This document shows, one piece after another, positions 7,022 through 14,054 of a stretch of DNA of 33,052 nucleotides. The position numbers and the translations under genes were made by a program. Under the pieces are notes generated by a model. The model was given only the letters and a program-made list of their open reading frames with translations, was not told where the DNA came from and did no database searches. The first letter of the stretch is position 1. Each line of letters begins with the position of its first letter. Origin of the DNA: Pseudarthrobacter oxydans (GTDB taxonomy: Bacteria; Actinomycetota; Actinomycetes; Actinomycetales; Micrococcaceae). Location of the stretch: positions 1-33,052 of the forward strand of contig NZ_JABTYH010000043.1 of the NCBI RefSeq assembly GCF_013314975.1, in the 5' to 3' direction.

Positions 7022-7294
7022 ATGGAGACCACCCATTCCACAGTGCCGGGCGCTGGCCTGCTGCATGACTGCCGGACCCGCGATGGCCAGCAACTCCGCA
7101 TTCTCGTCGACCGTCTGGGCAGGCGTGAAATCTTCGTGTACGACGAGGCCGAGCCCGACCGGGTCGTGGCAAGAATCGTGCTCGAGGAGGACGAAGCCGA
7201 TCAGGTTGCCGAGCTTCTGCACAGCCAGCCGCTCACCGATCGGATCGCTGAACTTGAACGCCGGGTCGCCCGGCTGGCAGGGAGCTGGAAATAA
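7022..7294 (+). CDS. Stand-alone KhtT-N-like regulatory domain protein
   Basis: The product is 90 aa. It resembles the N-terminal domain of cation/proton antiporter regulatory subunits (KhtT type): VPGAGLLHDCRTRDGQQLRI, then LGRREIFVYDEAEPDRVVA, then VLEEDEADQVAELL. It ends with a short charged helix (DRIAELERRVARLAG) that could form a coiled coil. The usual KhtT protein is nearly twice as long and carries a C-terminal TrkA-C (RCK-C) domain that binds the regulatory ligand; that half is absent. GGAGG lies 5 nt before the ATG. It is the first gene of the cassette, 116 bp before the DUF1538 gene. A role regulating that membrane protein is likely but inferred. Confidence 0.7.
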   Translation: METTHSTVPGAGLLHDCRTRDGQQLRILVDRLGRREIFVYDEAEPDRVVARIVLEEDEADQVAELLHSQPLTDRIAELERRVARLAGSWK

Positions 7295-7410
7295 CGATCA
7301 TGGACAGGGAACCCGGGGACACCGCTGGAGCCGTGGCTAATAGCTTCGACTGGGCTGGAGAGGCGAGCTGACAGGCGCGTTACTCGCTGGATCTTCCAGG
7401 AAAGGACCCG

Positions 7411-8898
7411 ATGGAGCATCTCAGTCGATTTGCCGGGGAGTTCCTCAAGGCGCTCAGGAACCTTTTACCGATCGTAGTCGTCGTTTTGGTGTTCCAGCTG
7501 CTGGTATTCCGGTCCATGCCCGATGGCCCCCTGGAGCTGGTGGCAGGCCTTCTGGTTGTGGCTGTAGGCATTGCCCTGTTCCTGCACGGCCTGGATCTGA
7601 GTATCTTTCCGGTAGGTAAGAACCTGGCGAATCAGTTTGTCCGGAGCGGGGCCCTGGGGCTGTTGCTGCCCTTTGGATTTGCCATTGGCTTCGCGGCTTC
7701 CGTTGCGGAGCCGGCGGTGATCGCTGTCGCGGAGCAGGCCCAGCTGGTCAGCGCCGGCCGGATCAACGCGCTGGTGCTGCGTTTCGTCATCGCGGTGTCG
7801 GTGGGTCTGGTCTTGATCCTGGGCGTCCTGCGCGTTCTTCGGGGCTGGGCCGTATATAAGTTGTTGATCGCAGGCTACGCGACAGCGCTGGGACTCACCT
7901 ATATCGCCCCGCCGGAGATCATTGGCCTTGCCTACGATTCAGGCGGGGTTACCACCAACATCGTCAGTGTCCCACTGATCGCCGCGATCGGTCTCGGGCT
8001 GGCAAATTCCATCCGGGGACGCAGCCTGCTCGCGGACGGCTTTGGCCTGGTCGCCCTGTGCGTAATGGTGCCCATGATCGGGGTCCAGCTCTACGGTATC
8101 TGGGTCTACACCTTCGGCTCTGCCGGGCCGCCGGCTCCGCCGGTGACTGACGCCGGGGAGGATGCAACGGGTTGGGTGCTCGGCATGATCCTTGGACTCG
8201 CGTCAATGCTCCGGGAAGTCCTTCCTATCGTGGCCGTCGTCTTGTTCTTTCAATGGGTCGCCCTGCGGCGCAGGCTGCCCCACCCCCTGCGGGTCATCGT
8301 CGGCTTCATCATGGTCCTGGTGGGACTGTATGCCTTCGTAATCGGACTCAAGCTCGGGCTGTTCCCGCTCGGCACCCTGATGGCGGAGCAGCTGATCGAG
8401 CAGGGAGCCCCCGCCCTGATCCTGCTCTTCGCGCTGCTGATCGGCTTCGCGGTCACCATGGCCGAACCTGCCCTGGTGGCCATCGGGGAACAGGCGCAGG
8501 ACGCGTCACCGGGCAAGATCAACGCGTTCGCCGTCCGGGTCATTGTCGCTGTTGGTGTAGGCCTGGGGATCGGCTTCGGTGTTTACCGGATATTGGTGGG
8601 TGGTCCGTTCCACTACTTCATCATGGCGGCCTACGCCATCGCGATCGTGCTGATGTTCTTCGCCCCGAAATACATCATCGCGCTGGCCTTTGACCTGGGC
8701 GGTGTGACGACGTCGGAGGTCACCGTTCCATTGGTAACCGCCCTCGGAATAGGCCTTGCCGCCGCCGTGGAGGGCAGGGACGTGCTGATCGACGGGTTTG
8801 GTTTGATCGCTTATGCGTCCATCTTCCCTGTCATCGCGGTCATGGTGTACGCCATGGTGATGGAGAGAGTTCCCGTTCTAAGGAGCAGACCGGCATGA
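7411..8898 (+). CDS. DUF1538 domain membrane protein, internally duplicated
   Basis: The product is 495 aa, an almost wholly hydrophobic multi-spanning membrane protein with two DUF1538 repeats. The repeats align without gaps at a constant offset of 252 residues: AEPA at 99 and 351, EQAQ at 108 and 360, D-x-GGVTT at 176 and 428, and DGFGL at 209 and 461. Acidic residues within membrane segments and a two-fold repeat are typical of secondary transporters or channels. DUF1538 proteins have no settled substrate. AGGA lies upstream of the ATG, and the stop overlaps the next start (ATGA), coupling it to the PII-like gene. An ion or small-solute transport role controlled by the neighbouring small proteins is inference. 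Confidence 0.85.
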   Translation: MEHLSRFAGEFLKALRNLLPIVVVVLVFQLLVFRSMPDGPLELVAGLLVVAVGIALFLHGLDLSIFPVGKNLANQFVRSGALGLLLPFGFAIGFAASVAEPAVIAVAEQAQLVSAGRINALVLRFVIAVSVGLVLILGVLRVLRGWAVYKLLIAGYATALGLTYIAPPEIIGLAYDSGGVTTNIVSVPLIAAIGLGLANSIRGRSLLADGFGLVALCVMVPMIGVQLYGIWVYTFGSAGPPAPPVTDAGEDATGWVLGMILGLASMLREVLPIVAVVLFFQWVALRRRLPHPLRVIVGFIMVLVGLYAFVIGLKLGLFPLGTLMAEQLIEQGAPALILLFALLIGFAVTMAEPALVAIGEQAQDASPGKINAFAVRVIVAVGVGLGIGFGVYRILVGGPFHYFIMAAYAIAIVLMFFAPKYIIALAFDLGGVTTSEVTVPLVTALGIGLAAAVEGRDVLIDGFGLIAYASIFPVIAVMVYAMVMERVPVLRSRPA

Positions 8899-9245
8899 AA
8901 TTCACAGCAGTCATCGTGATTGCCCCCGATGAGCTTGAAGACAGGGTCATTGAACATGCGCAGCGGGCCGGGGCCACGGGCGTGACCATCCTGCCCGGCA
9001 AGGGCATCGGAGGCGAGGCCAGGAAGACATTCTTTGGGCTCACCTTCGAAGGCACGCAATCAGTGCTGCTGATGGTCGTCGGCACCCACCTGACGGCCCC
9101 CATCCTGAAGGAACTGCACCAAATACTGGTCAAAGGGACTGGATCCCGGGGCCTGGCCTTCGCGATCCCGATTGAGCACCTGACCGGGATCGACATGCGC
9201 CAGGTGGTCAGATTCGAGGAGCACCTGCGCCGCGAGGGCGCCTGA
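8895..9245 (+). CDS. PII-like signal protein
   Basis: The product is 116 aa, the length of a GlnB/PII-fold protein. It has the expected strand-helix start (MKFTAVIVIAPDELEDRVIE), a loop region with PGKGIGGEA at about 35-42 in the T-loop position, and a C-terminal segment (GSRGLAFAIPIEHLTGIDMR). The classical T-loop with a uridylylated or adenylylated tyrosine (YRGAEY type) is absent; Phe occupies the area. It is therefore a PII-like protein rather than GlnB or GlnK, and no amtB is nearby. Coupling to the DUF1538 gene by ATGA suggests that it gates or regulates that membrane protein, as GlnK does AmtB and SbtB does SbtA. Nucleotide binding is expected for the fold but not shown here. Confidence 0.8.
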   Translation: MKFTAVIVIAPDELEDRVIEHAQRAGATGVTILPGKGIGGEARKTFFGLTFEGTQSVLLMVVGTHLTAPILKELHQILVKGTGSRGLAFAIPIEHLTGIDMRQVVRFEEHLRREGA

Positions 9246-9275
9246 GCCCTGTCCGCACCTAACGAGGAGGAAAAG

Positions 9276-9665
9276 ATGCTGACCGTCAAAGATGTCATGG
9301 TCCCTGAGGTCGTCACGATCTCCCCTTACAGCACCCTGCGGGAGGCGCTGTCGATGATGAAGGAGCGCCAGGTCAAGAGCCTGGTGGTGGAGCGCCAGCA
9401 CGCCCATGACGCGTACGGCATGCTGAGCTACAGGGAACTTTTGGACACCGTCGTTGCCCAGGACGGAGATGTGGATCTCCTGAACGTTTACGACGCAGCC
9501 ACGATTCCCGCCATCACTGTCAACGAGGACCTGTCCGTCCGCCAGGCAGCGGCCCTGATGAGCCGCTACCATCTCAGCCGGCTCGTCGTGGTCGAAGGCA
9601 GTCAGCTCGTTGGCCTGCTCGCCATGAATGACATCCTCGCCCGGCTCATGGAGGAACTGACCTGA
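9276..9665 (+). CDS. Twin-CBS domain protein
   Basis: The product is 129 aa consisting of two CBS domains: about 1-60 (VKDVMVPEVVTISPYSTLRE, then SLVVERQ) and about 68-127 (IPAITVNEDLSVRQAAALMS, then LSRLVVVEGSQLVGLLAMND). CBS pairs bind adenosine nucleotides or similar ligands and report energy state to transporters and enzymes. A GAGGAGG ribosome-binding site precedes the ATG by about 6 nt. It lies 30 bp after the PII-like gene and is the last gene of the cassette. There is no attached catalytic domain, so it probably acts in trans on a partner, most simply the DUF1538 membrane protein. Confidence 0.88.
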   Translation: MLTVKDVMVPEVVTISPYSTLREALSMMKERQVKSLVVERQHAHDAYGMLSYRELLDTVVAQDGDVDLLNVYDAATIPAITVNEDLSVRQAAALMSRYHLSRLVVVEGSQLVGLLAMNDILARLMEELT

Positions 9666-9797
9666 ATGCGGCGACCACCTGATAGATCCAAACCATTGCT
9701 TTCCGCCAGGTGGGCGTCACAGCCTCACTTGCAGACTTTGGCGGCACAGACGCCGGGAGCAGGAACGCACGACGGCGGCGCGCACCACCCGCAGGCA
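9666..9797. other. Intergenic stretch after the CBS gene
   Basis: This is the left part of a 333-bp space without a convincing gene. It has a weak 7-bp inverted repeat, CCACCTG (9675-9681) with CAGGTGG (9707-9713), around a 25-nt loop, 10 nt after the stop; it might act as a terminator but lacks a T-run. An open frame beginning at 9666 has no ribosome-binding site and low-complexity content, so I do not call it a gene. Confidence 0.3.
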
Positions 9798-9893
9798 GGT
9801 GAGAGAGCGTCCGGGGAAAGTCCGCATCAAGTGAGAGAGCGTCAGGAAAATGGGGGCATCAAGTGAGAGAGCGTCGCAAGGGGTGGGCGGGAG
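9798..9893. repeat. Three direct repeats with exact 32-bp period
   Basis: The 13-bp core GTGAGAGAGCGTC occurs at 9799, 9831 and 9863, exactly 32 bp apart. Copies 2 and 3 share a longer 19-bp match (CATCAAGTGAGAGAGCGTC). Units 1 and 2 also share GGAAA-like and GCATCA segments, so the whole 32-bp unit is repeated with substitutions; the third copy decays after the core. The array lies just upstream of the paa promoter. It may be a strain-variable intergenic repeat or an array of regulator sites. Confidence 0.85.
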
Positions 9894-9909
9894 TTGTGCG
9901 GGCCAACGC

Positions 9910-9954
9910 TTGACGGGCCCTCGCGGTTCCGCATATCCTGAACGAACGGTCGGT
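9910..9954 (+). promoter_or_regulatory. paa promoter with TetR-like operator over the start site
   Basis: TTGACG (9910-9915) and TATCCT (9934-9939), 18 bp apart, form a plausible sigma-70-type promoter. Immediately after it, 9941-9954 is a 14-bp imperfect palindrome (AACGAACGGTCGGT, 10 of 14 positions symmetric) that would cover the transcription start. ACCGACCG-N-type palindromes are associated with PaaR, a TetR-family repressor of phenylacetate genes. I infer repression relieved by phenylacetyl-CoA. No paaR gene is in the window. Confidence 0.5.
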
Positions 9955-9998
9955 AAATAATTCCGCACGTCCCAGACGGTCTTTGCATAGGAGCAACC

Positions 9999-11003
9999 AT
10001 GGCAGCCCAGAACTTGCAGTCAGTGCCGGTCGAGCTAACGGCTGGAACCAGCGAAACGGCGGAAGCGGACGGCCAGGCCAACTTTGACCGCGTCATCGCC
10101 GAGGACTCCCGCATCGAACCGAAGGACTGGATGCCGCCGGCCTACCGCAAGACCCTCCTGCGCCAGATCTCCCAGCACGCGCATTCGGAGATCATCGGCA
10201 TGCAGCCGGAGGCCAACTGGATCTCCCGCGCCCCCAGCCTGAAGCGCAAGGCCATCCTCATGGCCAAGGTCCAGGACGAGGCTGGCCACGGGCTGTACCT
10301 CTACTCCGCCGCCGAGACCCTGGGCCAGAACCGGGACGAGATGACGGACGCGCTGATCGCCGGCAAGGCACGCTACTCCAGCATCTTCAACTACCCCGCG
10401 CTCACCTGGGCGGACATGGGTGCCATCGGCTGGCTGGTGGACGGCGCAGCGATCTGCAACCAGGTCCCGCTGTGCCGCGCCTCCTACGGCCCCTACGGCC
10501 GGGCCATGGTGCGCATCTGCAAGGAGGAGTCCTTCCACCAGCGCCAGGGTTTCGAGATCCTGCTGGAACTCTCCAACGGCACCCCCGCCCAGAAGCAGAT
10601 GGCCCAGGACGCCGTCAACCGCTGGTACGCCCCGGCCCTGATGATGTTCGGCCCGCCGGATGACGATTCGCCCAACTCCAAGCAGTCCATGGCCTGGAAC
10701 ATCAAGCGCTTCAGCAACGATGAGCTCCGCAGCCGCTTCGTGGGCATGATGGTGGAGCAGGTCCGGGTCCTTGGCCTCACCCTCCCGGATGACCAGATCC
10801 GCTTCAACGAGGACACCAAGAAGTGGGAGCACGGCCCGCTGGACTGGGACGAGTTCCACGAGGTCCTGGCCGGCCGCGGCCCCTGCAACTCCCAGCGCCT
10901 TGAGCGCCGCCGGGAAGCGCACGACGACGGCGCCTGGGTCCGCGAGGCAGCCGCCGCCTACGCAGCCAAGCAGCTTAACAAGCAGAAGGAATACGCAGCA
11001 TGA
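9999..11003 (+). CDS. paaA: Phenylacetyl-CoA epoxidase catalytic subunit PaaA
   Basis: The product is 334 aa. It is the catalytic diiron subunit of the multicomponent monooxygenase that converts phenylacetyl-CoA to its 1,2-epoxide, the first ring-attacking step of the aerobic phenylacetate pathway. The ferritin-like iron-binding motifs are visible: E64 in the first helix, E94-x2-H97 (DEAGH) and E177-x2-H180 (EESFH). Family-typical stretches such as YRKTLLRQISQHAHSEIIGM and NYPALTWADMGAIGWLVDGA are intact. An AGGAG site lies 6 nt before the ATG. The stop overlaps the start of paaB (ATGA). It is first in a paaABCDE operon driven by the promoter at 9910. Confidence 0.97.
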   Translation: MAAQNLQSVPVELTAGTSETAEADGQANFDRVIAEDSRIEPKDWMPPAYRKTLLRQISQHAHSEIIGMQPEANWISRAPSLKRKAILMAKVQDEAGHGLYLYSAAETLGQNRDEMTDALIAGKARYSSIFNYPALTWADMGAIGWLVDGAAICNQVPLCRASYGPYGRAMVRICKEESFHQRQGFEILLELSNGTPAQKQMAQDAVNRWYAPALMMFGPPDDDSPNSKQSMAWNIKRFSNDELRSRFVGMMVEQVRVLGLTLPDDQIRFNEDTKKWEHGPLDWDEFHEVLAGRGPCNSQRLERRREAHDDGAWVREAAAAYAAKQLNKQKEYAA

Positions 11004-11377
11004 GCCCCCACGGGAACCCGGAAGCACCCGCCAGCTCCGCCACCGAGATCAACCGCGAAGCCCCCAAGGCATCCCCAAAGCCGCAGGAACACACGGACCA
11101 CGCCTGGGGCCTCTGGGAGGTCTTCGTCCGGTCCAGCCGCGGCCTGAGCCACGTCCACGCCGGCTCCCTGCACGCACCGGATGCCGCCATGGCCCTGCGC
11201 AACGCCCGGGACCTCTACACCCGCCGCAACGAGGGCGTCTCCATCTGGGTTGTCCCCGCGGACGCCATCGCCGCCAGCGATCCCGATTCCAAGGGCGCGT
11301 TCTTCGAGTCCCCCCAGGGCAAGGACTACCGCCACGCCACGTACTACACCAAGAGCGAGGGAGTGAAGCACCTGTGA
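11000..11377 (+). CDS. paaB: Phenylacetyl-CoA epoxidase subunit PaaB
   Basis: The product is 125 aa. PaaB is a small non-catalytic subunit thought to bridge or stabilise the PaaA-PaaC assembly. The conserved core is WGLWEVFVRSSRGLSHVHAG, then A-L-RNARDLYTRRNEGVSIWVV. The first 30 residues are a disordered, Pro/Ala/Glu-rich extension beyond the usual start of about 95-aa homologues. Its ATG overlaps the paaA stop and its stop overlaps the GTG of paaC (GTGA), so expression of the three is translationally coupled. Confidence 0.95.
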   Translation: MSPHGNPEAPASSATEINREAPKASPKPQEHTDHAWGLWEVFVRSSRGLSHVHAGSLHAPDAAMALRNARDLYTRRNEGVSIWVVPADAIAASDPDSKGAFFESPQGKDYRHATYYTKSEGVKHL

Positions 11378-12234
11378 GCGAAGCCAACGCCAGCGCCACC
11401 CGCATCACCCCCGGCAACGCCCTCCGCCCCGAGGACATCGCACTGGAGGTCCGCACCGGCCTCGCGAAACCAAGCGAAGACACCGCCGAGTACGCGCTGC
11501 GCCTGGGCGACGACGCCCTGATCCTGGCCCAGCGCCTGGGCCACTGGATCTCCCGCGCCCCCGAGCTGGAGGAGGACATCGCCCTGGGCAACATCGCCCT
11601 GGACCAGCTGGGCCACGCCCGCTCCCTCCTCAGCTACGCCGGCGGCGCCATGGTGAACGACGACGGCTCGGCCAAGAGCGAGGACGACCTCGCCTATTTC
11701 CGCCGCGAGCATGAGTTCCGCTCCGTGCAGCTGTTCGAGCAGCCCAACGGGGACTTCGCGGCCACCATCGCCCGCCAGTTCGTGGTGAGCTACTACCAGT
11801 TCCTGCTCTACAGCCGGCTGACCGAATCGAAGGACGCCACCTTGGCCGCCATCGCCGCCAAGGCCGTGAAGGAAGTGGACTACCACCGCGACCACGCCGC
11901 CCAGTGGGTCCTGCGCCTGGCCGGCGGCACGGAGGAATCCCGCAAGCGGATGATCCACGGCTTCCGCATCATGTGGCCGTACGTGGAGGAACTCTTCCGC
12001 GATGACGACCTGACGGGCCGGCTCGCCGAGGCGGGAATCGCCGTCGCGCCTTCCTCTTTGAAAGAGGACTTTGACCGGCTGACGGGCGAAGTCCTCACTG
12101 AGGCCGGGCTGGAGGTTCCGGACGTCCCGGCAGCACCCGGCGGCGGCCGGCAGGGCAGGCACTCCGAGCACCTGGGCTACATCCTGGCCGAGATGCAGGT
12201 GCTGGCCCGCGAGCACCCCGGAGCGAGCTGGTGA
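11374..12234 (+). CDS. paaC: Phenylacetyl-CoA epoxidase structural subunit PaaC
   Basis: The product is 286 aa. PaaC is the ferritin-like scaffold subunit that pairs with PaaA. Recognisable stretches include EYALRLGDDALILAQRLGHW, EDIALGNIALDQLGHARSLL and KAVKEVDYHRDHAAQWVLRL. The GTG at 11374 overlaps the paaB stop and begins the sequence VSEANASATR; the frame is also open far upstream through paaA/paaB, which is a high-GC artefact. Its TGA overlaps the GTG start of paaD. A low-complexity Pro/Gly-rich segment (about 251-263) precedes the conserved C-terminal HSEHLGYILAEMQVLAREHP. Confidence 0.95.
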   Translation: MSEANASATRITPGNALRPEDIALEVRTGLAKPSEDTAEYALRLGDDALILAQRLGHWISRAPELEEDIALGNIALDQLGHARSLLSYAGGAMVNDDGSAKSEDDLAYFRREHEFRSVQLFEQPNGDFAATIARQFVVSYYQFLLYSRLTESKDATLAAIAAKAVKEVDYHRDHAAQWVLRLAGGTEESRKRMIHGFRIMWPYVEELFRDDDLTGRLAEAGIAVAPSSLKEDFDRLTGEVLTEAGLEVPDVPAAPGGGRQGRHSEHLGYILAEMQVLAREHPGASW

Positions 12235-12776
12235 CCGCCGCCATGTACATCTCGGACTTTGAATCCCGGACGCAGACGCCGCGGCAGAAGGCCTGGGACA
12301 TCGCCGCCACCGTGGTGGACCCGGAGATCCCGGTACTGAGCATCGAGGACCTGGGCATCCTTCGGGACGTCGCAGTGACGAAGGAACACGAGACTGACCA
12401 CGTCAAGGTCACCATCACCCCCACGTACTCGGGCTGCCCGGCCATGGACGCCATCCGCGACGACCTCAAAACCGCCTTCGAAAAGGAGGGCTACACGGAC
12501 GTCGAAGTGGACCTGGTGCTCGCCCCCGCCTGGTCCACGGACTGGATGACCGAGGCCGGCAAGCAGAAGCTGCAGGAGTACGGCATCGCCCCGCCCACGG
12601 GGAAATCCAATGCGGCACGGCACGCCGGCCCCATCCGACTCACCATGGCCGTCAAGTGCCCGCAGTGCTCCAGCCTCAACACCAAGGAACTCACCCGCTT
12701 CGGCTCCACCTCCTGCAAGGCGCTCTATGTCTGCCAGGACTGCAAGGAACCGTTCGACTACTTCAAAGTGCTGTAA
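12231..12776 (+). CDS. paaD: PaaD, MIP18/DUF59-type Fe-S maturation factor for the epoxidase
   Basis: The product is 181 aa. The N-terminal DUF59/MIP18 domain (about 15-110) contains the hallmark VVDPEIPVLSIEDLGILRDV and a Cys in TYSGCPAMDAI. The C-terminus is a zinc-ribbon-like region with CPQC and CQDC pairs. PaaD is needed for a working epoxidase, probably for Fe-S assembly in PaaE. The GTG at 12231 gives a 4-bp overlap with paaC; the ATG at 12243 is an alternative that would lose four residues. A 9-bp gap separates it from paaE. Confidence 0.93.
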   Translation: MTAAMYISDFESRTQTPRQKAWDIAATVVDPEIPVLSIEDLGILRDVAVTKEHETDHVKVTITPTYSGCPAMDAIRDDLKTAFEKEGYTDVEVDLVLAPAWSTDWMTEAGKQKLQEYGIAPPTGKSNAARHAGPIRLTMAVKCPQCSSLNTKELTRFGSTSCKALYVCQDCKEPFDYFKVL

Positions 12777-12785
12777 GGAAGCCCC

Positions 12786-14027
12786 ATGCCTGTTGTCCGC
12801 CAGACCGCCGCCGAGGAGGCGCAGGCCACCGGCCGCCGTCGTCCGTCCTTCCACACCCTGGCCGTGAAGGAGGTGCGCCGGCTCACTGACGATGCCATCG
12901 AGGTGTCCTTCCACGTGCCCGCGGAGCTTGCCGGCCAGTTCGACTACCTGCCCGGCCAGTACGTGGCGCTGCGCACCACGCTGCCGGACGAGACCGGCGA
13001 GCCGAAGGAAATCCGCCGCAGCTACTCCATCTGTGCCGAGCCGCGCAGCTTCGAGGACGGCACCAGCGAGATCCGCGTGGCCATCAAGAAGGACCTGGGC
13101 GGGCTGTTCTCCACCTGGGCCAACGCCGAGCTTAAGGCCGGGGACACCCTGGACGTCATGAGCCCCATGGGCGCGTTCGTGTCCCGGCACGGCCGCGACG
13201 GCCAGGCCGTGGAGCAGAACCGGATGAACTCCATGAACAACCCGGAGGAGCTGGCGGGGGACGTCGCCTCCCAGGGGGAAGCGAACTTCGTGGCCATCGC
13301 CGCGGGCAGCGGCATCACCCCGGTGATCGCCATCGCCCGGACGCTGCTGGCCGCCAACCCGGAGTGCCGGTTTGACCTGATTTACGCCAACAAGGCCGCC
13401 ATGGACGTGATGTTCCTGGAGGAGCTCGCGGACCTGAAGGACAAGTACCCGCAGCGGCTGGCCATCCACCACGTGCTCTCCCGCGAGCAGCGGATCGCGC
13501 CGCTGCTCTCCGGCCGGATCGATTCGGAGAAGCTGCAGCAGCTGCTGGGCACCGCCATCCATGCGGACGATGTGGACGAGTGGTTCCTGTGCGGGCCGTT
13601 CGAGCTGGTGCAGCTGTGCCGGGACACCCTGGCCGAGCGCGGCGTGAAGCCGGAGAACGTCCGGTTCGAGCTGTTCACCTCCGGCAAGCCGGACAAGCCG
13701 GAGGGCAACGCCGGCCGTCCTGTGCTGGTGGACGAGTCCAAGGAGACGTACAAGATCACGTTCAAGCTGGACGGCCTGCAGGGCGAGGTGGCCAGCCCCA
13801 CCCACGCCCGCGAGTCCATCCTCAACGCCGCGCTGCGGGTCCGCCCGGACGTGCCGTTCGCGTGCGCCGGGGGAGTGTGCGGCACCTGCCGGGCCAAGGT
13901 GGTCACCGGCAGCGTGACCATGGACGAAAACTACGCGCTGGAGCAGGATGAGCTGGACAAGGGGTACGTGCTGACGTGCCAGAGCCACCCCACCAGCAAG
14001 GAAGTCACCGTCGACTTCGACGTCTAG
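12786..14027 (+). CDS. paaE: Phenylacetyl-CoA epoxidase reductase PaaE
   Basis: The product is 413 aa. It passes electrons from NADPH through FAD and a 2Fe-2S centre to PaaA. The FAD-binding motif RRSYSIC, the nucleotide-binding motif GSGITPVIAIA and a C-terminal plant-type ferredoxin domain with C-x4-C-x2-C-x29-C (CAGGVCGTC ... C) are all present. Between the FAD and NADPH parts is an inserted segment of about 28 residues (about 140-165, Asn/Met/Glu-rich) that makes the protein longer than the usual 350-360 aa; it looks like a surface loop. AAGGAAG precedes the ATG. It is the fifth gene of the operon. Confidence 0.96.
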   Translation: MPVVRQTAAEEAQATGRRRPSFHTLAVKEVRRLTDDAIEVSFHVPAELAGQFDYLPGQYVALRTTLPDETGEPKEIRRSYSICAEPRSFEDGTSEIRVAIKKDLGGLFSTWANAELKAGDTLDVMSPMGAFVSRHGRDGQAVEQNRMNSMNNPEELAGDVASQGEANFVAIAAGSGITPVIAIARTLLAANPECRFDLIYANKAAMDVMFLEELADLKDKYPQRLAIHHVLSREQRIAPLLSGRIDSEKLQQLLGTAIHADDVDEWFLCGPFELVQLCRDTLAERGVKPENVRFELFTSGKPDKPEGNAGRPVLVDESKETYKITFKLDGLQGEVASPTHARESILNAALRVRPDVPFACAGGVCGTCRAKVVTGSVTMDENYALEQDELDKGYVLTCQSHPTSKEVTVDFDV

Positions 14028-14054
14028 CCCTACCGGTCCCAAACAAGGAGTTCC

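Noticed and set aside
9666..9866. 66-codon frame after the CBS gene
   Set aside because: It has no ribosome-binding site, runs into the 32-bp repeats and has no recognisable fold or conservation signal.
9798..9893. Short CRISPR array
   Set aside because: There are only three copies, the conserved core is 13-19 bp, the intervening parts are themselves similar, and no cas gene is present.
10035..11027. 330-codon minus-strand open frame opposite paaA
   Set aside because: It is antisense to a full-length paaA with intact iron-binding motifs and has no protein family features of its own.
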